Below, in pieces: positions 1-6,237 of a stretch of DNA of 16,750 bases. The DNA is from JBDTSW01 sp039930945 (GTDB taxonomy: Bacteria; Actinomycetota; Thermoleophilia; Solirubrobacterales; 70-9). The stretch is taken from positions 1-16,750 of the forward strand of contig JBDTSW010000047.1 of assembly GCA_039930945.1 (NCBI GenBank), read 5' to 3'. Under the pieces are notes generated by a model, which made no database searches, was not told the DNA's origin, and saw only the letters and a program-made list of their open reading frames with translations. Each line of letters opens with the position of its first letter. Position 1 is the stretch's first letter. Made by a program: the position numbers and the translations under genes.

Positions 1-51
1 CAAAGCATACTCGCCCTTTTGACGGCTATCCCCCTCGGCTGCATCAGCCTG

Positions 52-891
52 CTATACACTCCTCTTGCCGCGCTGCTCCTGGACCATCACCGAATGCAGG
101 AAGGCGGTGCCGATCAGCCACGGCATCAGCGAGGCGTTCTCGACCGCGTCCCAGCCCCAGTAGCCGCCCCATCCGAGCTCGTTGTACGACCAGTACGAGC
201 CCAGCAGGACCCCCACCGAGAGGAACAGCCAGGCGACCAGCGCGAAGCGGCGCGTGGCCCGGATCCAGCTGGCGTCGAGGTGCCGGGTCACCAGCGCCGC
301 GATCGCGAAGGCGAAGGGGATCGCGAACAGCACATAGCCCGAGTAGAGCATCGGCGGGTGGATCGCCATCGCGGGATGGCGCAGCAACGGGGTCAGCCCG
401 ACCCCCTCCACCGGCGCCGGGTTCAACCGGGCGAAGGGGAAGGACTCGGCCGCCGGCGAGATCACGCCGAACAACATCAGCCCGCAGAAGAAGGCGCCGA
501 GCGCGGCCAGCACCGCGGTCGCCCATGGCACCAGCTCGCGCAGGCGGTTGCGGGTCAACATCAACACGCCGGAGGTCGCCAGCGACAGGACCCAGGCCCA
601 GAGCAACAGCGAGCCGGCCTGGCTCGACCACATCGCGGTCAGCTTGTAGCCGACAGGGGTCGTGGTCGAGGAATGGTCTGCGACCAGCGCCACCGAGAAG
701 TCGTCGCGCAGGAACGAGACCTCGAGCGTGACCACGGAGACCGTCAGCAGCACGGCCATCGCGTAGATCGCCCGCCGGGCCGAGTCGCGGTAGCGGCGGT
801 CGCCGTTGCGGGCGACGATCGCCGCCCAGACCGCGTACAGCGCGCAGAGGAAGGCGCAGGCGAGGCAGGCGGCGCCGAGGGTCGGGATCAC
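52..891 (-). pseudogene. ccmF: CcmF haem lyase, N-terminal part only; reading frame ends early
   Basis: CcmF is the membrane haem lyase of System I that takes haem from CcmE and attaches it to apocytochrome c. This frame codes for about 279 residues, whereas the family is usually about 600-650. Seen here are several membrane segments, a WSSQAGSLLLW motif (usual form WxGHEGSLLLW), the periplasmic haem-ligand His in HPPMLY (H178) and the WWD haem-binding motif WGGYWGWD (from residue 241). Right after MVQEQRGK (residues 269-276) the frame leaves the family pattern and stops. The second haem-ligand His and the C-terminal membrane half are absent, and neither other frame restores them in the remaining bases. 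I chose the GTG at 891 because it overlaps the ccmE stop (GTGA), implying coupled translation; an ATG at 951 lies inside ccmE. The break is within about 60 bases of the window edge, so it may be a contig-end artefact, a real truncation or a split gene. Confidence 0.85.
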
Positions 892-1316
892 TGCTCGATG
901 ATCACCTGGTCGGGGTGCTGCTCGGCCTCGGCGGCGAACTTCGACGGGCACTTGGTGATCAGGCTGTCCCGTTCGCCGACCAGGGTCCCATCACGCAGCT
1001 CGCCGCTGATGATCACCTCGCGCCCCTCGCGGAACGGATCGGGAACCGTGCCCGAATAGGTGACGGGGACGGTCGTCGAGCCGCTCTCGCGGTCGGCGAT
1101 CTCGAAGCGCAGCTCCTCCCCGGAGTGCGAGACGGACTCGTCGACGACGGTGCCGTAGACGTCGTAGCTGGTGCCGGGGCCGGCCGCCACCAGCTCCGAC
1201 GGGCTCTTCGCCTCGCTGGAGGCGCTGAAGGAGACATAGACGAGGGTCGCCGCCAGGACCACGGCGGTGCCCAGGGCAACGCCCAGCCTGATCTTGCGCT
1301 TGCGGTCTGGATCCAT
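888..1316 (-). CDS. ccmE: CcmE, periplasmic haem chaperone, cysteine variant
   Basis: CcmE receives haem from CcmABCD and passes it to CcmF. The 142-aa protein has a short basic N-terminus, one membrane anchor (about residues 9-30), and an OB-fold-like domain with VYGTVVDESV, RFEIAD, VTYSGTVPDPFREG and VIISGEL, matching the family in length and order. At the haem-attachment site, where classical CcmE has LAKHDENY with a covalent haem His, this protein reads ITKCPSKF. Cys123 replaces the His and Phe127 replaces the usual Tyr; I checked both codons on the minus strand. Cys-type CcmE (CxxxY) is known from Desulfovibrio and archaea. The ATG at 1316 is the natural start, and a GATAAT -10 element lies upstream. 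The gene overlaps ccmF by 4 nt and is divergent from the SDR gene. Confidence 0.92.
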   Translation of the reverse strand: MDPDRKRKIRLGVALGTAVVLAATLVYVSFSASSEAKSPSELVAAGPGTSYDVYGTVVDESVSHSGEELRFEIADRESGSTTVPVTYSGTVPDPFREGREVIISGELRDGTLVGERDSLITKCPSKFAAEAEQHPDQVIIEQ

Positions 1317-1342
1317 CGGAGAGCCCCGGTGGGGGCACGGCG

Positions 1343-1348
1343 ATTATC
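1343..1348 (-). promoter_or_regulatory. Candidate -10 element for ccmE-ccmF
   Basis: The minus strand reads GATAAT here, one mismatch from TATAAT and an AT-rich island in GC-rich DNA. Transcription would begin about 7 nt downstream, leaving a leader of roughly 20 nt before the ccmE ATG. I see no convincing -35 element at the usual distance. Confidence 0.45.
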
Positions 1349-1380
1349 GCAAGGCCGGCGCTCGGCGGGCACGTAGCTGG

Positions 1381-1386
1381 CACAAT
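1381..1386 (+). promoter_or_regulatory. Candidate -10 element for the first SDR gene
   Basis: CACAAT lies 6 nt before the ATG at 1393. This spacing would place the transcription start at or next to the A of the start codon, giving a leaderless mRNA. No Shine-Dalgarno sequence lies in between, which fits. The -35 region is not recognisable. Confidence 0.35.
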
Positions 1387-1392
1387 CGCGAC

Positions 1393-2106
1393 ATGGCGGC
1401 AGACGGCAAGGTGATCGCGATCACCGGGGGCTCGACCGGGATCGGCGCCGAGACCGCGCGCCGCGCCGTCGCCGACGGCGACCGCGTCGTGCTCGCCGCC
1501 CGCTCGGAGGACAAGCTCGAGGCCCTGGCCGCCGAGCTCGGTGGCGCCGAGACAGCGGTGGCGGTGCGCTGCGACGTCTCCGAGTGGTCAGACAACGAGC
1601 GGCTCGTGAGCGAGGCGCTCGAGGCCTTTGGGCGAATCGACGCGGTCTTCGCCAACGCGGGCTTCGGCGCCAAGCGCGGTTTCTTGGAGGAGACCCCCGA
1701 GCACTGGCGCTCGATGGTGCTCACCAATGTCCTCGGCGTCGCCTACACGATCCGGGCAACCCTCCCGCACCTGCTCGACCGCGGCACCGGCCACTACCTG
1801 ATCACCAGCTCGGTCGCCGGGCGCCGCGCCCTTCCCGGCTCGATCTACTCGGCCACCAAGTGGGCGGTGACCGCGACCGGTGAGGCGCTTCGCCAGGAGC
1901 TCCGCCAGATCCACGACAACCGGCGGATCCGGGTCACCCTGATCGAGCCGGGGGTGGTGGACACGCCGTTCTTCGACCAGCGCCCGGGGCCCGACAACGC
2001 GCTGCACGACGACGACATCGCCCGCGCCGTCCTCTTCGCCCTCGATCAGCCCGAGCGCGTGGACGTCAACGAGATCCTGATCCGACCCACCCAGCAACCC
2101 ACCTGA
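1393..2106 (+). CDS. Short-chain dehydrogenase/reductase (classical SDR)
   Basis: This is a 237-aa NAD(P)-dependent oxidoreductase with a Rossmann fold. It shows the cofactor loop TGGSTGIG (residues 11-18), the structural NAG motif (88-90), Asn112 of the catalytic tetrad, the active Ser139 in ITSSVAG, and YxxxK as Tyr152/Lys156. The sequence AARSEDKL after beta-strand 2 has Arg37 and no acidic residue, which suggests NADP(H) preference. The late EPGVVDTPFF segment is typical of the family. The substrate cannot be read from sequence. A longer frame opens at 1267, but the ATG at 1393 puts the glycine loop at the expected distance from the N-terminus and follows a plausible -10 element. It sits between the two ccm blocks, but nothing ties it to cytochrome maturation. 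Confidence 0.9.
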   Translation: MAADGKVIAITGGSTGIGAETARRAVADGDRVVLAARSEDKLEALAAELGGAETAVAVRCDVSEWSDNERLVSEALEAFGRIDAVFANAGFGAKRGFLEETPEHWRSMVLTNVLGVAYTIRATLPHLLDRGTGHYLITSSVAGRRALPGSIYSATKWAVTATGEALRQELRQIHDNRRIRVTLIEPGVVDTPFFDQRPGPDNALHDDDIARAVLFALDQPERVDVNEILIRPTQQPT

Positions 2107-2136
2107 ACAGACGCGACCCGCGCCGCGGCCGCGCCA

Positions 2137-2209
2137 AGCGGACGACGGGTCTCGAACCCGCGACCTCGAGCTTGGGAAGCTCGCGCTCTACCAGCTGAGC
2201 TACGTCCGC
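2137..2209 (-). tRNA. tRNA-Gly, anticodon CCC
   Basis: Read on the minus strand, this 73-nt segment folds as a complete cloverleaf. It has a 7-bp acceptor stem GCGGACG/CGTCCGC, a D arm GCTC-AGCTGGTA-GAGC, an anticodon stem CGAGC/GCTCG with loop TTCCCAA, a 5-nt variable loop, and a T arm with loop TTCGAGA. The anticodon at plus-strand positions 2174-2176 is CCC, reading the Gly codon GGG. The discriminator base is U, as expected for bacterial tRNA-Gly. CCA is not encoded (the next three bases read TGG), so the CCA-adding enzyme is required. 3' trimming could involve the RNase PH encoded at 10020-10745. Confidence 0.96.
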
Positions 2210-2219
2210 GCTGGGGCGC

Positions 2220-2225
2220 ATTCTA
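2220..2225 (-). promoter_or_regulatory. Candidate -10 element of the tRNA-Gly gene
   Basis: The minus strand reads TAGAAT ending 10 nt before the first base of the mature tRNA. Initiation about 7 nt downstream would give a 5' leader of only a few nucleotides for RNase P to remove. No clear -35 element is visible. Confidence 0.45.
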
Positions 2226-2256
2226 GGCTCGGCGCAGGCCCGAGCCCTCCCCTCTC

Positions 2257-2262
2257 TACGCT
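2257..2262 (+). promoter_or_regulatory. Candidate -10 element of ccmG (leaderless start)
   Basis: TACGCT fits the actinobacterial TAnnnT pattern and lies exactly 7 nt before the GTG at 2270, so the transcript probably begins at the start codon. The identical hexamer at the identical distance precedes the glycosyltransferase start at 11208. No Shine-Dalgarno sequence is present. Confidence 0.45.
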
Positions 2263-2269
2263 TTCGCCG

Positions 2270-2797
2270 GTGAGCGCACGCGCATTCGCGATCGTCATGG
2301 CGGCTCTGGTCGTGGTCGGCCTGCTGGGCTTCGGGCTGCTGAAGAAGGGTGAGGGAGGGGTCCCCCTCGGCGAGCCGCTGCCCGAGGCGAGCCTGCCGGT
2401 CCTCGACCCGACCGCCTCCGAAGAGGTCTCGCTGGCCGACTACGAGGGCCGGTGGGTGCTGGTCAACGTCTGGGCCTCGTGGTGCAACCCGTGTCGCGAC
2501 GAGGCGCCGGCGCTGGAGCGCTTTTGGAAGGAACACCGAGGCGACGACTTTGCCCTGGTCGGCATCGACACCCAGGACAACAGCGACGACGCGCTCGCCT
2601 TCGTCGACGAGTTCGGGCTGACCTACGACCAGCTCCACGACGGCTCCGGCGACTATGCCGAAGACATGGGCACCACCGGGGTCCCCGAAACGATGCTCCT
2701 CGACCCCGACGGGGATGTCGTCTACCACGTCCCCGGCGCGATCACCGAGCAGATCCTCAGCGATCGGATCGAGCCGCTGATCGAGGGAGACGCGTGA
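2270..2797 (+). CDS. ccmG: CcmG/DsbE-type thiol-disulfide oxidoreductase
   Basis: CcmG is a membrane-tethered thioredoxin-fold protein that keeps apocytochrome haem-binding cysteines reduced, working with CcmH. The 175-aa protein has one N-terminal membrane anchor (about residues 5-24), then a TlpA/ResA-like domain: LADYEGRWVLVNVWASW, the redox motif WCNPC (Cys72 and Cys75), and the cis-proline loop GVPETMLLD (Pro139). The insert between strand and helix (VGIDTQDNSDDALAFVDEFG) is typical of CcmG/ResA. The GTG at 2270 is chosen because it is close to the membrane anchor and has TACGCT 7 nt upstream. It overlaps ccmH by 4 nt (GTGA). TlpA or ResA are alternative names, but the coupling to ccmH favours CcmG. 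Confidence 0.9.
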   Translation: MSARAFAIVMAALVVVGLLGFGLLKKGEGGVPLGEPLPEASLPVLDPTASEEVSLADYEGRWVLVNVWASWCNPCRDEAPALERFWKEHRGDDFALVGIDTQDNSDDALAFVDEFGLTYDQLHDGSGDYAEDMGTTGVPETMLLDPDGDVVYHVPGAITEQILSDRIEPLIEGDA

Positions 2798-3267
2798 AGC
2801 GCGCCGCCGTAGCCGTGATCGCGATCGCCCTGGCCGCGGCGGCGATCAGCCCCGCGGCCGGCGCCCAGGCCCCCCAACCGCAGACCAACCTCGCCGACAT
2901 CGCCGACGAGGTGATGTGCACCGTCTGCGGGGTTCCGCTCGAGCTGGCGACCGAGGCGCCGCAGGCGCGGGCCGAGCGCGACTTCATCCGCCGGCTAATC
3001 AACCAGGGCAAGAGCAAGGACGAGGTCAAGGACGCCCTGGTCGCGGAATACGGCGAGAACGTCCTCGCCGTTCCCGGCACCGAGGGGTTCGACCTCGCCG
3101 CCTGGCTCGTGCCCATCGGCGCCTTCCTGGCCGCGGTCGTCGCGATCGCGCTGGCGCTACGGAGGTGGCGCCGCAACCGCGACTCCTCGCCGCCCGAGCC
3201 GCCGTCCGAGCCCGATCGCGCCAGCTCGGACCGCCTCGACGCCGATCTCTCCCGCTACGAGCTCTGA
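2794..3267 (+). CDS. ccmH: CcmH/NrfF/CycL-type apocytochrome thioredox protein
   Basis: CcmH is a membrane protein that exposes a CxxC motif in the periplasm, holds apocytochrome c and exchanges disulfides with CcmG. This 157-aa protein starts with a signal-like hydrophobic segment ending in AGAQA. The conserved domain has CTVCG (Cys42 and Cys45; usual form LRCxxCQ), a three-helix region RDFIRRLINQGKSKDEV, and YGENVLAVP. A membrane segment follows (about 101-122), then a basic and acidic cytoplasmic tail. The length fits the short form without the TPR domain of CcmI. The GTG at 2794 overlaps the ccmG stop, and GAGGGAGA at 2783-2790 is a good Shine-Dalgarno at suitable distance. It converges on the sigma-factor gene, with stops 7 nt apart. 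Confidence 0.92.
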   Translation: MKRAAVAVIAIALAAAAISPAAGAQAPQPQTNLADIADEVMCTVCGVPLELATEAPQARAERDFIRRLINQGKSKDEVKDALVAEYGENVLAVPGTEGFDLAAWLVPIGAFLAAVVAIALALRRWRRNRDSSPPEPPSEPDRASSDRLDADLSRYEL

Positions 3268-3274
3268 TCGGCGG

Positions 3275-4627
3275 TCAGTCCACGGCGCCGGTCGATACCT
3301 CACCGGCGACGGGTGAAGCGCTCTCCTGCGCAGGCGAGGCCGGGTCCTCGGCTGCGGGGCTCAGCGCCGCCCAAGTGCGCCCGGCCGAGGCGGACCCAGC
3401 GGTCGATTCCGCCACCGACCCGCCCGACCAGTACGAGGAGTAGCTGTTGCGCGTGTGGGTCGCTGAGAGGATCGGCTGGCCGGGGGGCGCCGACCGACCG
3501 CCGGTCAGACGGGAATCGCCCCGCTTGCCCCGATCGCCAATCGACTCGGCAGCCGCCGGCCGCCCGTCCGGCGCCGTGGAACGAGCGGCGCCGCGTCCGT
3601 GCGCCTGGGTTGGAGGGGGCACAGCGACAACCCGCTGCGCCTGCGGCCTTGCCGCCCGCGTCGAGTCCGGCGCCCGTTCCGCAGCGTGACCTGGTTGCGC
3701 CGGGCCCAGAACGCCGGTCGCGATGCACAGCGCTGCCACCGCGGCGGTGGCCAGCTCCGGCGCCGAGCCGCCGGCGGGTCCGAAGAACGCCGGCAGGGAG
3801 TCGCGCGCAGTCCCCGCGAGCGCGACGAGGCGATCCCACAGCGAGGTTCCGCCGCCCGTCACCAGCTCGAGAGATCCCGATACGGCGACGGCGCCACCCG
3901 CGTCGTGCAGATGGCCGGACAGTCGGGAGACGAAGCGGGCGCATTGGCGGCAATGTGCGATGTGGTGCTCGGCCTGGCGCCGCTCCTCGACGTCGGCGAT
4001 GCCCGCCGCGAAGGCCTTGAGGATGGGCTCACGGTCCGCGCACCACTCACCCTTCTCGAGGGCGCGGATCCGGTCGGCGAGCTGGTCGAGCCCTCGGGTT
4101 ATCTCCTTCCGGTAGGCGCGGGGGGAGAGCCCGTCGATCAACTCGCACACCTGGCGCGGCTCCAGGCCCCACCCGTAGCGGAGCATCAGCACCGCGCGCC
4201 GGCGCCGCGGCAATGAGACGAGCAGATCGCGCGTGATCTGCGACTGCTCTCGCTGGTCGGCGCGCTCGTCCGGCAGGGAGCCGGCATCGCGGATCGTGTC
4301 GGCCTTCTCCAGCGGCGAGATCGGGCGCCGCCGGCGTCGGCGCAGCTCCTTGCTCGCCTGTCGCGCGACCGCGGTGAACACGTAGCGCCGGACCTCCTCG
4401 TCGCTGAGCGCCGCATGCCTCCGAGCCAGCGCGCGCAGGGTACCCAGCCAGGCGCTCGCGTAGATGTCCTCGATGGCGTGCTGGTCGAAGGTCCTGCCGA
4501 ACGCCCGGCGCACCATTCCCGTGGCCGGGCCGCGCAGCTGCTCGAAGAGGCGGGCCGAGCGCCGCTCCCACTCGGACTCCGAGTCAGCGGGCCGCGGCAG
4601 GGATCGACCTGGCGAAAGGCGGTTCAT
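3275..4627 (-). CDS. ECF sigma factor fused to zinc-finger anti-sigma domain, membrane segment and disordered tail
   Basis: This 450-aa protein combines sigma and anti-sigma parts. Residues about 22-102 look like sigma region 2 (RLFEQLRGPATGMVRRAFG, IEDIYASAWLGTLRAL), ending in a run of arginines. Residues about 134-192 look like region 4 (SLPRRRRAVLMLRYGWGLEPRQV). Then comes a zf-HC2/ZAS-like motif HIAHCRQC with H222, C226 and C229, normally the zinc site of separate anti-sigma factors. A hydrophobic segment (about 292-308) could cross the membrane, and the rest is Ala/Pro/Ser-rich and probably disordered outside the cell. ECF groups with C-terminal zinc-finger and membrane extensions are known in actinobacteria. 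I prefer the ATG at 4627 to an in-frame TTG at 4642; neither has a clear ribosome binding site. The target regulon is unknown. Confidence 0.8.
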   Translation of the reverse strand: MNRLSPGRSLPRPADSESEWERRSARLFEQLRGPATGMVRRAFGRTFDQHAIEDIYASAWLGTLRALARRHAALSDEEVRRYVFTAVARQASKELRRRRRRPISPLEKADTIRDAGSLPDERADQREQSQITRDLLVSLPRRRRAVLMLRYGWGLEPRQVCELIDGLSPRAYRKEITRGLDQLADRIRALEKGEWCADREPILKAFAAGIADVEERRQAEHHIAHCRQCARFVSRLSGHLHDAGGAVAVSGSLELVTGGGTSLWDRLVALAGTARDSLPAFFGPAGGSAPELATAAVAALCIATGVLGPAQPGHAAERAPDSTRAARPQAQRVVAVPPPTQAHGRGAARSTAPDGRPAAAESIGDRGKRGDSRLTGGRSAPPGQPILSATHTRNSYSSYWSGGSVAESTAGSASAGRTWAALSPAAEDPASPAQESASPVAGEVSTGAVD

Positions 4628-4775
4628 CCGGCCGAAGCACAACCCCGCCCGAGGCGGGCGCGCCCCCCCGAGCCGCCGAGAGCGCGAACGAGACCCGGAG
4701 CCTTGGTTCGCGGTGCTCGCTTTGCCGGTGGGGCCAACCGGGATACCTCACGCGTCGTGCGGATGGACGTACCCG

Positions 4776-4792
4776 CCGCAATCGTATTGCGG
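4776..4792. repeat. Perfect 17-nt inverted repeat upstream of the sigma gene
   Basis: CCGCAAT-CGT-ATTGCGG is a perfect 7-bp inverted repeat with a 3-nt centre, about 150 nt upstream of the sigma-gene ATG. It is relatively AT-rich for this DNA. On the minus strand GGAATA (plus-strand 4793-4798) directly precedes it, and that hexamer resembles an ECF -35 element, but I see no -10 partner at proper spacing. It could be an operator or a small hairpin. Confidence 0.4.
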
Positions 4793-4824
4793 TATTCCGG
4801 GTCGCTCGCGCCTGCCGTCACGAC

Positions 4825-4841
4825 GGCCGCAAATAGCGGCC
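4825..4841 (-). terminator. Hairpin just downstream of pmbA, possible terminator
   Basis: GGCCGC-AAATA-GCGGCC is a perfect 6-bp stem with a 5-nt loop, starting 7 nt past the pmbA stop on the minus strand. A second inverted repeat (GCCGT-CACG-ACGGC) overlaps its far side. On the minus strand there is no T-run after the stem, so it would be a non-canonical terminator. On the plus strand CTTTTG follows, but no plus-strand gene ends here. Confidence 0.35.
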
Positions 4842-4848
4842 CTTTTGT

Positions 4849-6228
4849 CTAGCTGCCCCCCACCGCCATCTCGCCGATCAGCAGCGGCGGGGTCTTGACC
4901 GAGCCGCCGAAGGGGACCCAGCGGGCTTCGGAGCCGGCGGCTTGGACGGCGGAGAGCATCGAGACGAGGTCGGAGGCGATCGTGAACTCGGTCGCGGGGG
5001 CGGCGAGCGCGCCGTCATCGATCAGGATTCCCGAGGCGCCGACCGAGAACTGGCCGGAGACAGGGTTAACACCGGAGTGAAGGCCGGCGACGTCGGTGAC
5101 GTAGATCCCGTCGCCGGCGGCGGCGAGCAGCTCGTCGAGGCTGGCGGAGCCGGGCTCGACGATCAAATTCGAGGTCGCGACCGAGGGGGCCGAGCGATAG
5201 CCGGAGCGCGCCGCGTTCGCGGTCGAGCGCCGGCCGTCGCCCTGGCGGCGGGCCGTGTAGGAGTCGTGCAGGTAGGCGGCGAGGCGCCCGCCCTCGATCA
5301 GCGGCGTGCGCCCGCGCGCCAGCCCCTCGGCGTCGATCGGCGCCGAGGCCATGCCCTCGAGGTCGATGCCGTCGTCGGCGACGGCGAGCACGTCGGAGGC
5401 GATCTCGTCTCCGAGCCGATCGGCGAAGGGCGAGCGCCCGCGCTGGACCGCGTCGGCGCAGAGCACGCCGCCGATGAACCCGGCGAAGCTGGCGGCGACC
5501 GTCTCATCCAAGACCACCGGGCAGGTGCGCGACTCCGGCTTGGCGGCGCCGAGGAGCTGCAGCGCGCGCTCGGCGCCCTCGCGCTCGATCGCCTCCGGGT
5601 CGAGGGCGGCGGGCGAGCGGCCGAGGCCGAAGCCGAGGCCCGTCTGCTTGCAGCCGTCGTGCTCGGCGATCGCCTGCAGGTAGGCGTAGGCGAAGCTGGC
5701 CTGATAGGAGCCGCCGAGCCCGGTGGACGAGCGGATCGCCGAGCTCACCTCCTCGTCGACGTAGACGGCGGTCTCGACCGCGACCACCCGCGGGTCGGCA
5801 GCAAGCGCCGAGCGCTCGACGGCCTTGGCCAACTCGACCTTGCGGTCGGTCGGCCAGGCGGCGGTCTCGGGGTCGAGGTAGCCGTCGGGCGCGGGCGCCG
5901 CGTCCGTGGAGGGCTGCGGCGCGGCGGCGAACTCGTCGGGATCCGAGACCCGCGACGCCTCGACCGCGTCGGCCGCGATCGCGGTGACACCGTCGCCGGA
6001 GAGGTCGGTTCCGTAGGCGAATCCCACCCGGCCGTCGATCCAGGCGCGCACCCCGAGGCCTCGCTCCCCCGCCGCGCTGAGGCTTTCGACCTCGCCGCCG
6101 AAGACCCGGATCTCGCGGCCGACGGAGTCCTCGGCCGCCGCCTCCGCGTCGCCGGCGCCGGCGGAAAGCGCAGCGTCGACCGCTCGCTGGGCCAGGGACT
6201 CGAGATCGATCGGGTGCGGAGTCGCCAT
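4849..6228 (-). CDS. pmbA: TldE/PmbA, partner subunit of the TldD metalloprotease
   Basis: TldD and TldE (PmbA) form a heterodimeric cytoplasmic zinc protease that degrades small unfolded peptides and removes the microcin B17 leader in E. coli. This 459-aa protein has the family's N-terminal alpha/beta domain (REIRVFGGEVESLSAAGERGLGVRAW) and the C-terminal beta-barrel signature (GLHSGVNPVSGQFSVGASG, FTIASDLVSML). It lacks an HExxxH motif, as expected for the non-catalytic partner, and is close in length to E. coli PmbA (450 aa). The ATG at 6228 lies 9 nt after the tldD stop, so both subunits should come from one transcript in equal amounts. A hairpin follows the stop codon. Confidence 0.92.
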   Translation of the reverse strand: MATPHPIDLESLAQRAVDAALSAGAGDAEAAAEDSVGREIRVFGGEVESLSAAGERGLGVRAWIDGRVGFAYGTDLSGDGVTAIAADAVEASRVSDPDEFAAAPQPSTDAAPAPDGYLDPETAAWPTDRKVELAKAVERSALAADPRVVAVETAVYVDEEVSSAIRSSTGLGGSYQASFAYAYLQAIAEHDGCKQTGLGFGLGRSPAALDPEAIEREGAERALQLLGAAKPESRTCPVVLDETVAASFAGFIGGVLCADAVQRGRSPFADRLGDEIASDVLAVADDGIDLEGMASAPIDAEGLARGRTPLIEGGRLAAYLHDSYTARRQGDGRRSTANAARSGYRSAPSVATSNLIVEPGSASLDELLAAAGDGIYVTDVAGLHSGVNPVSGQFSVGASGILIDDGALAAPATEFTIASDLVSMLSAVQAAGSEARWVPFGGSVKTPPLLIGEMAVGGS

Positions 6229-6237
6229 CTCGCAGCC

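Noticed and set aside
2115..2132. GC-only self-complementary stretch between the first SDR and tRNA-Gly as a bidirectional terminator
   Set aside because: There is no T-run on either strand, and such GC-only symmetry is expected by chance in DNA of this composition.
4825..4850. Plus-strand intrinsic terminator (hairpin followed by CTTTTG)
   Set aside because: No plus-strand gene ends here, so a plus-strand role has nothing to terminate. I kept it only as a possible hairpin after pmbA on the minus strand.
4415..4898. Plus-strand frames covering the start of the sigma gene and the 4628-4848 gap
   Set aside because: Their translations are Arg/Pro-rich with no motif, and they run antisense to sigma region 2. 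The gap itself shows only inverted repeats.
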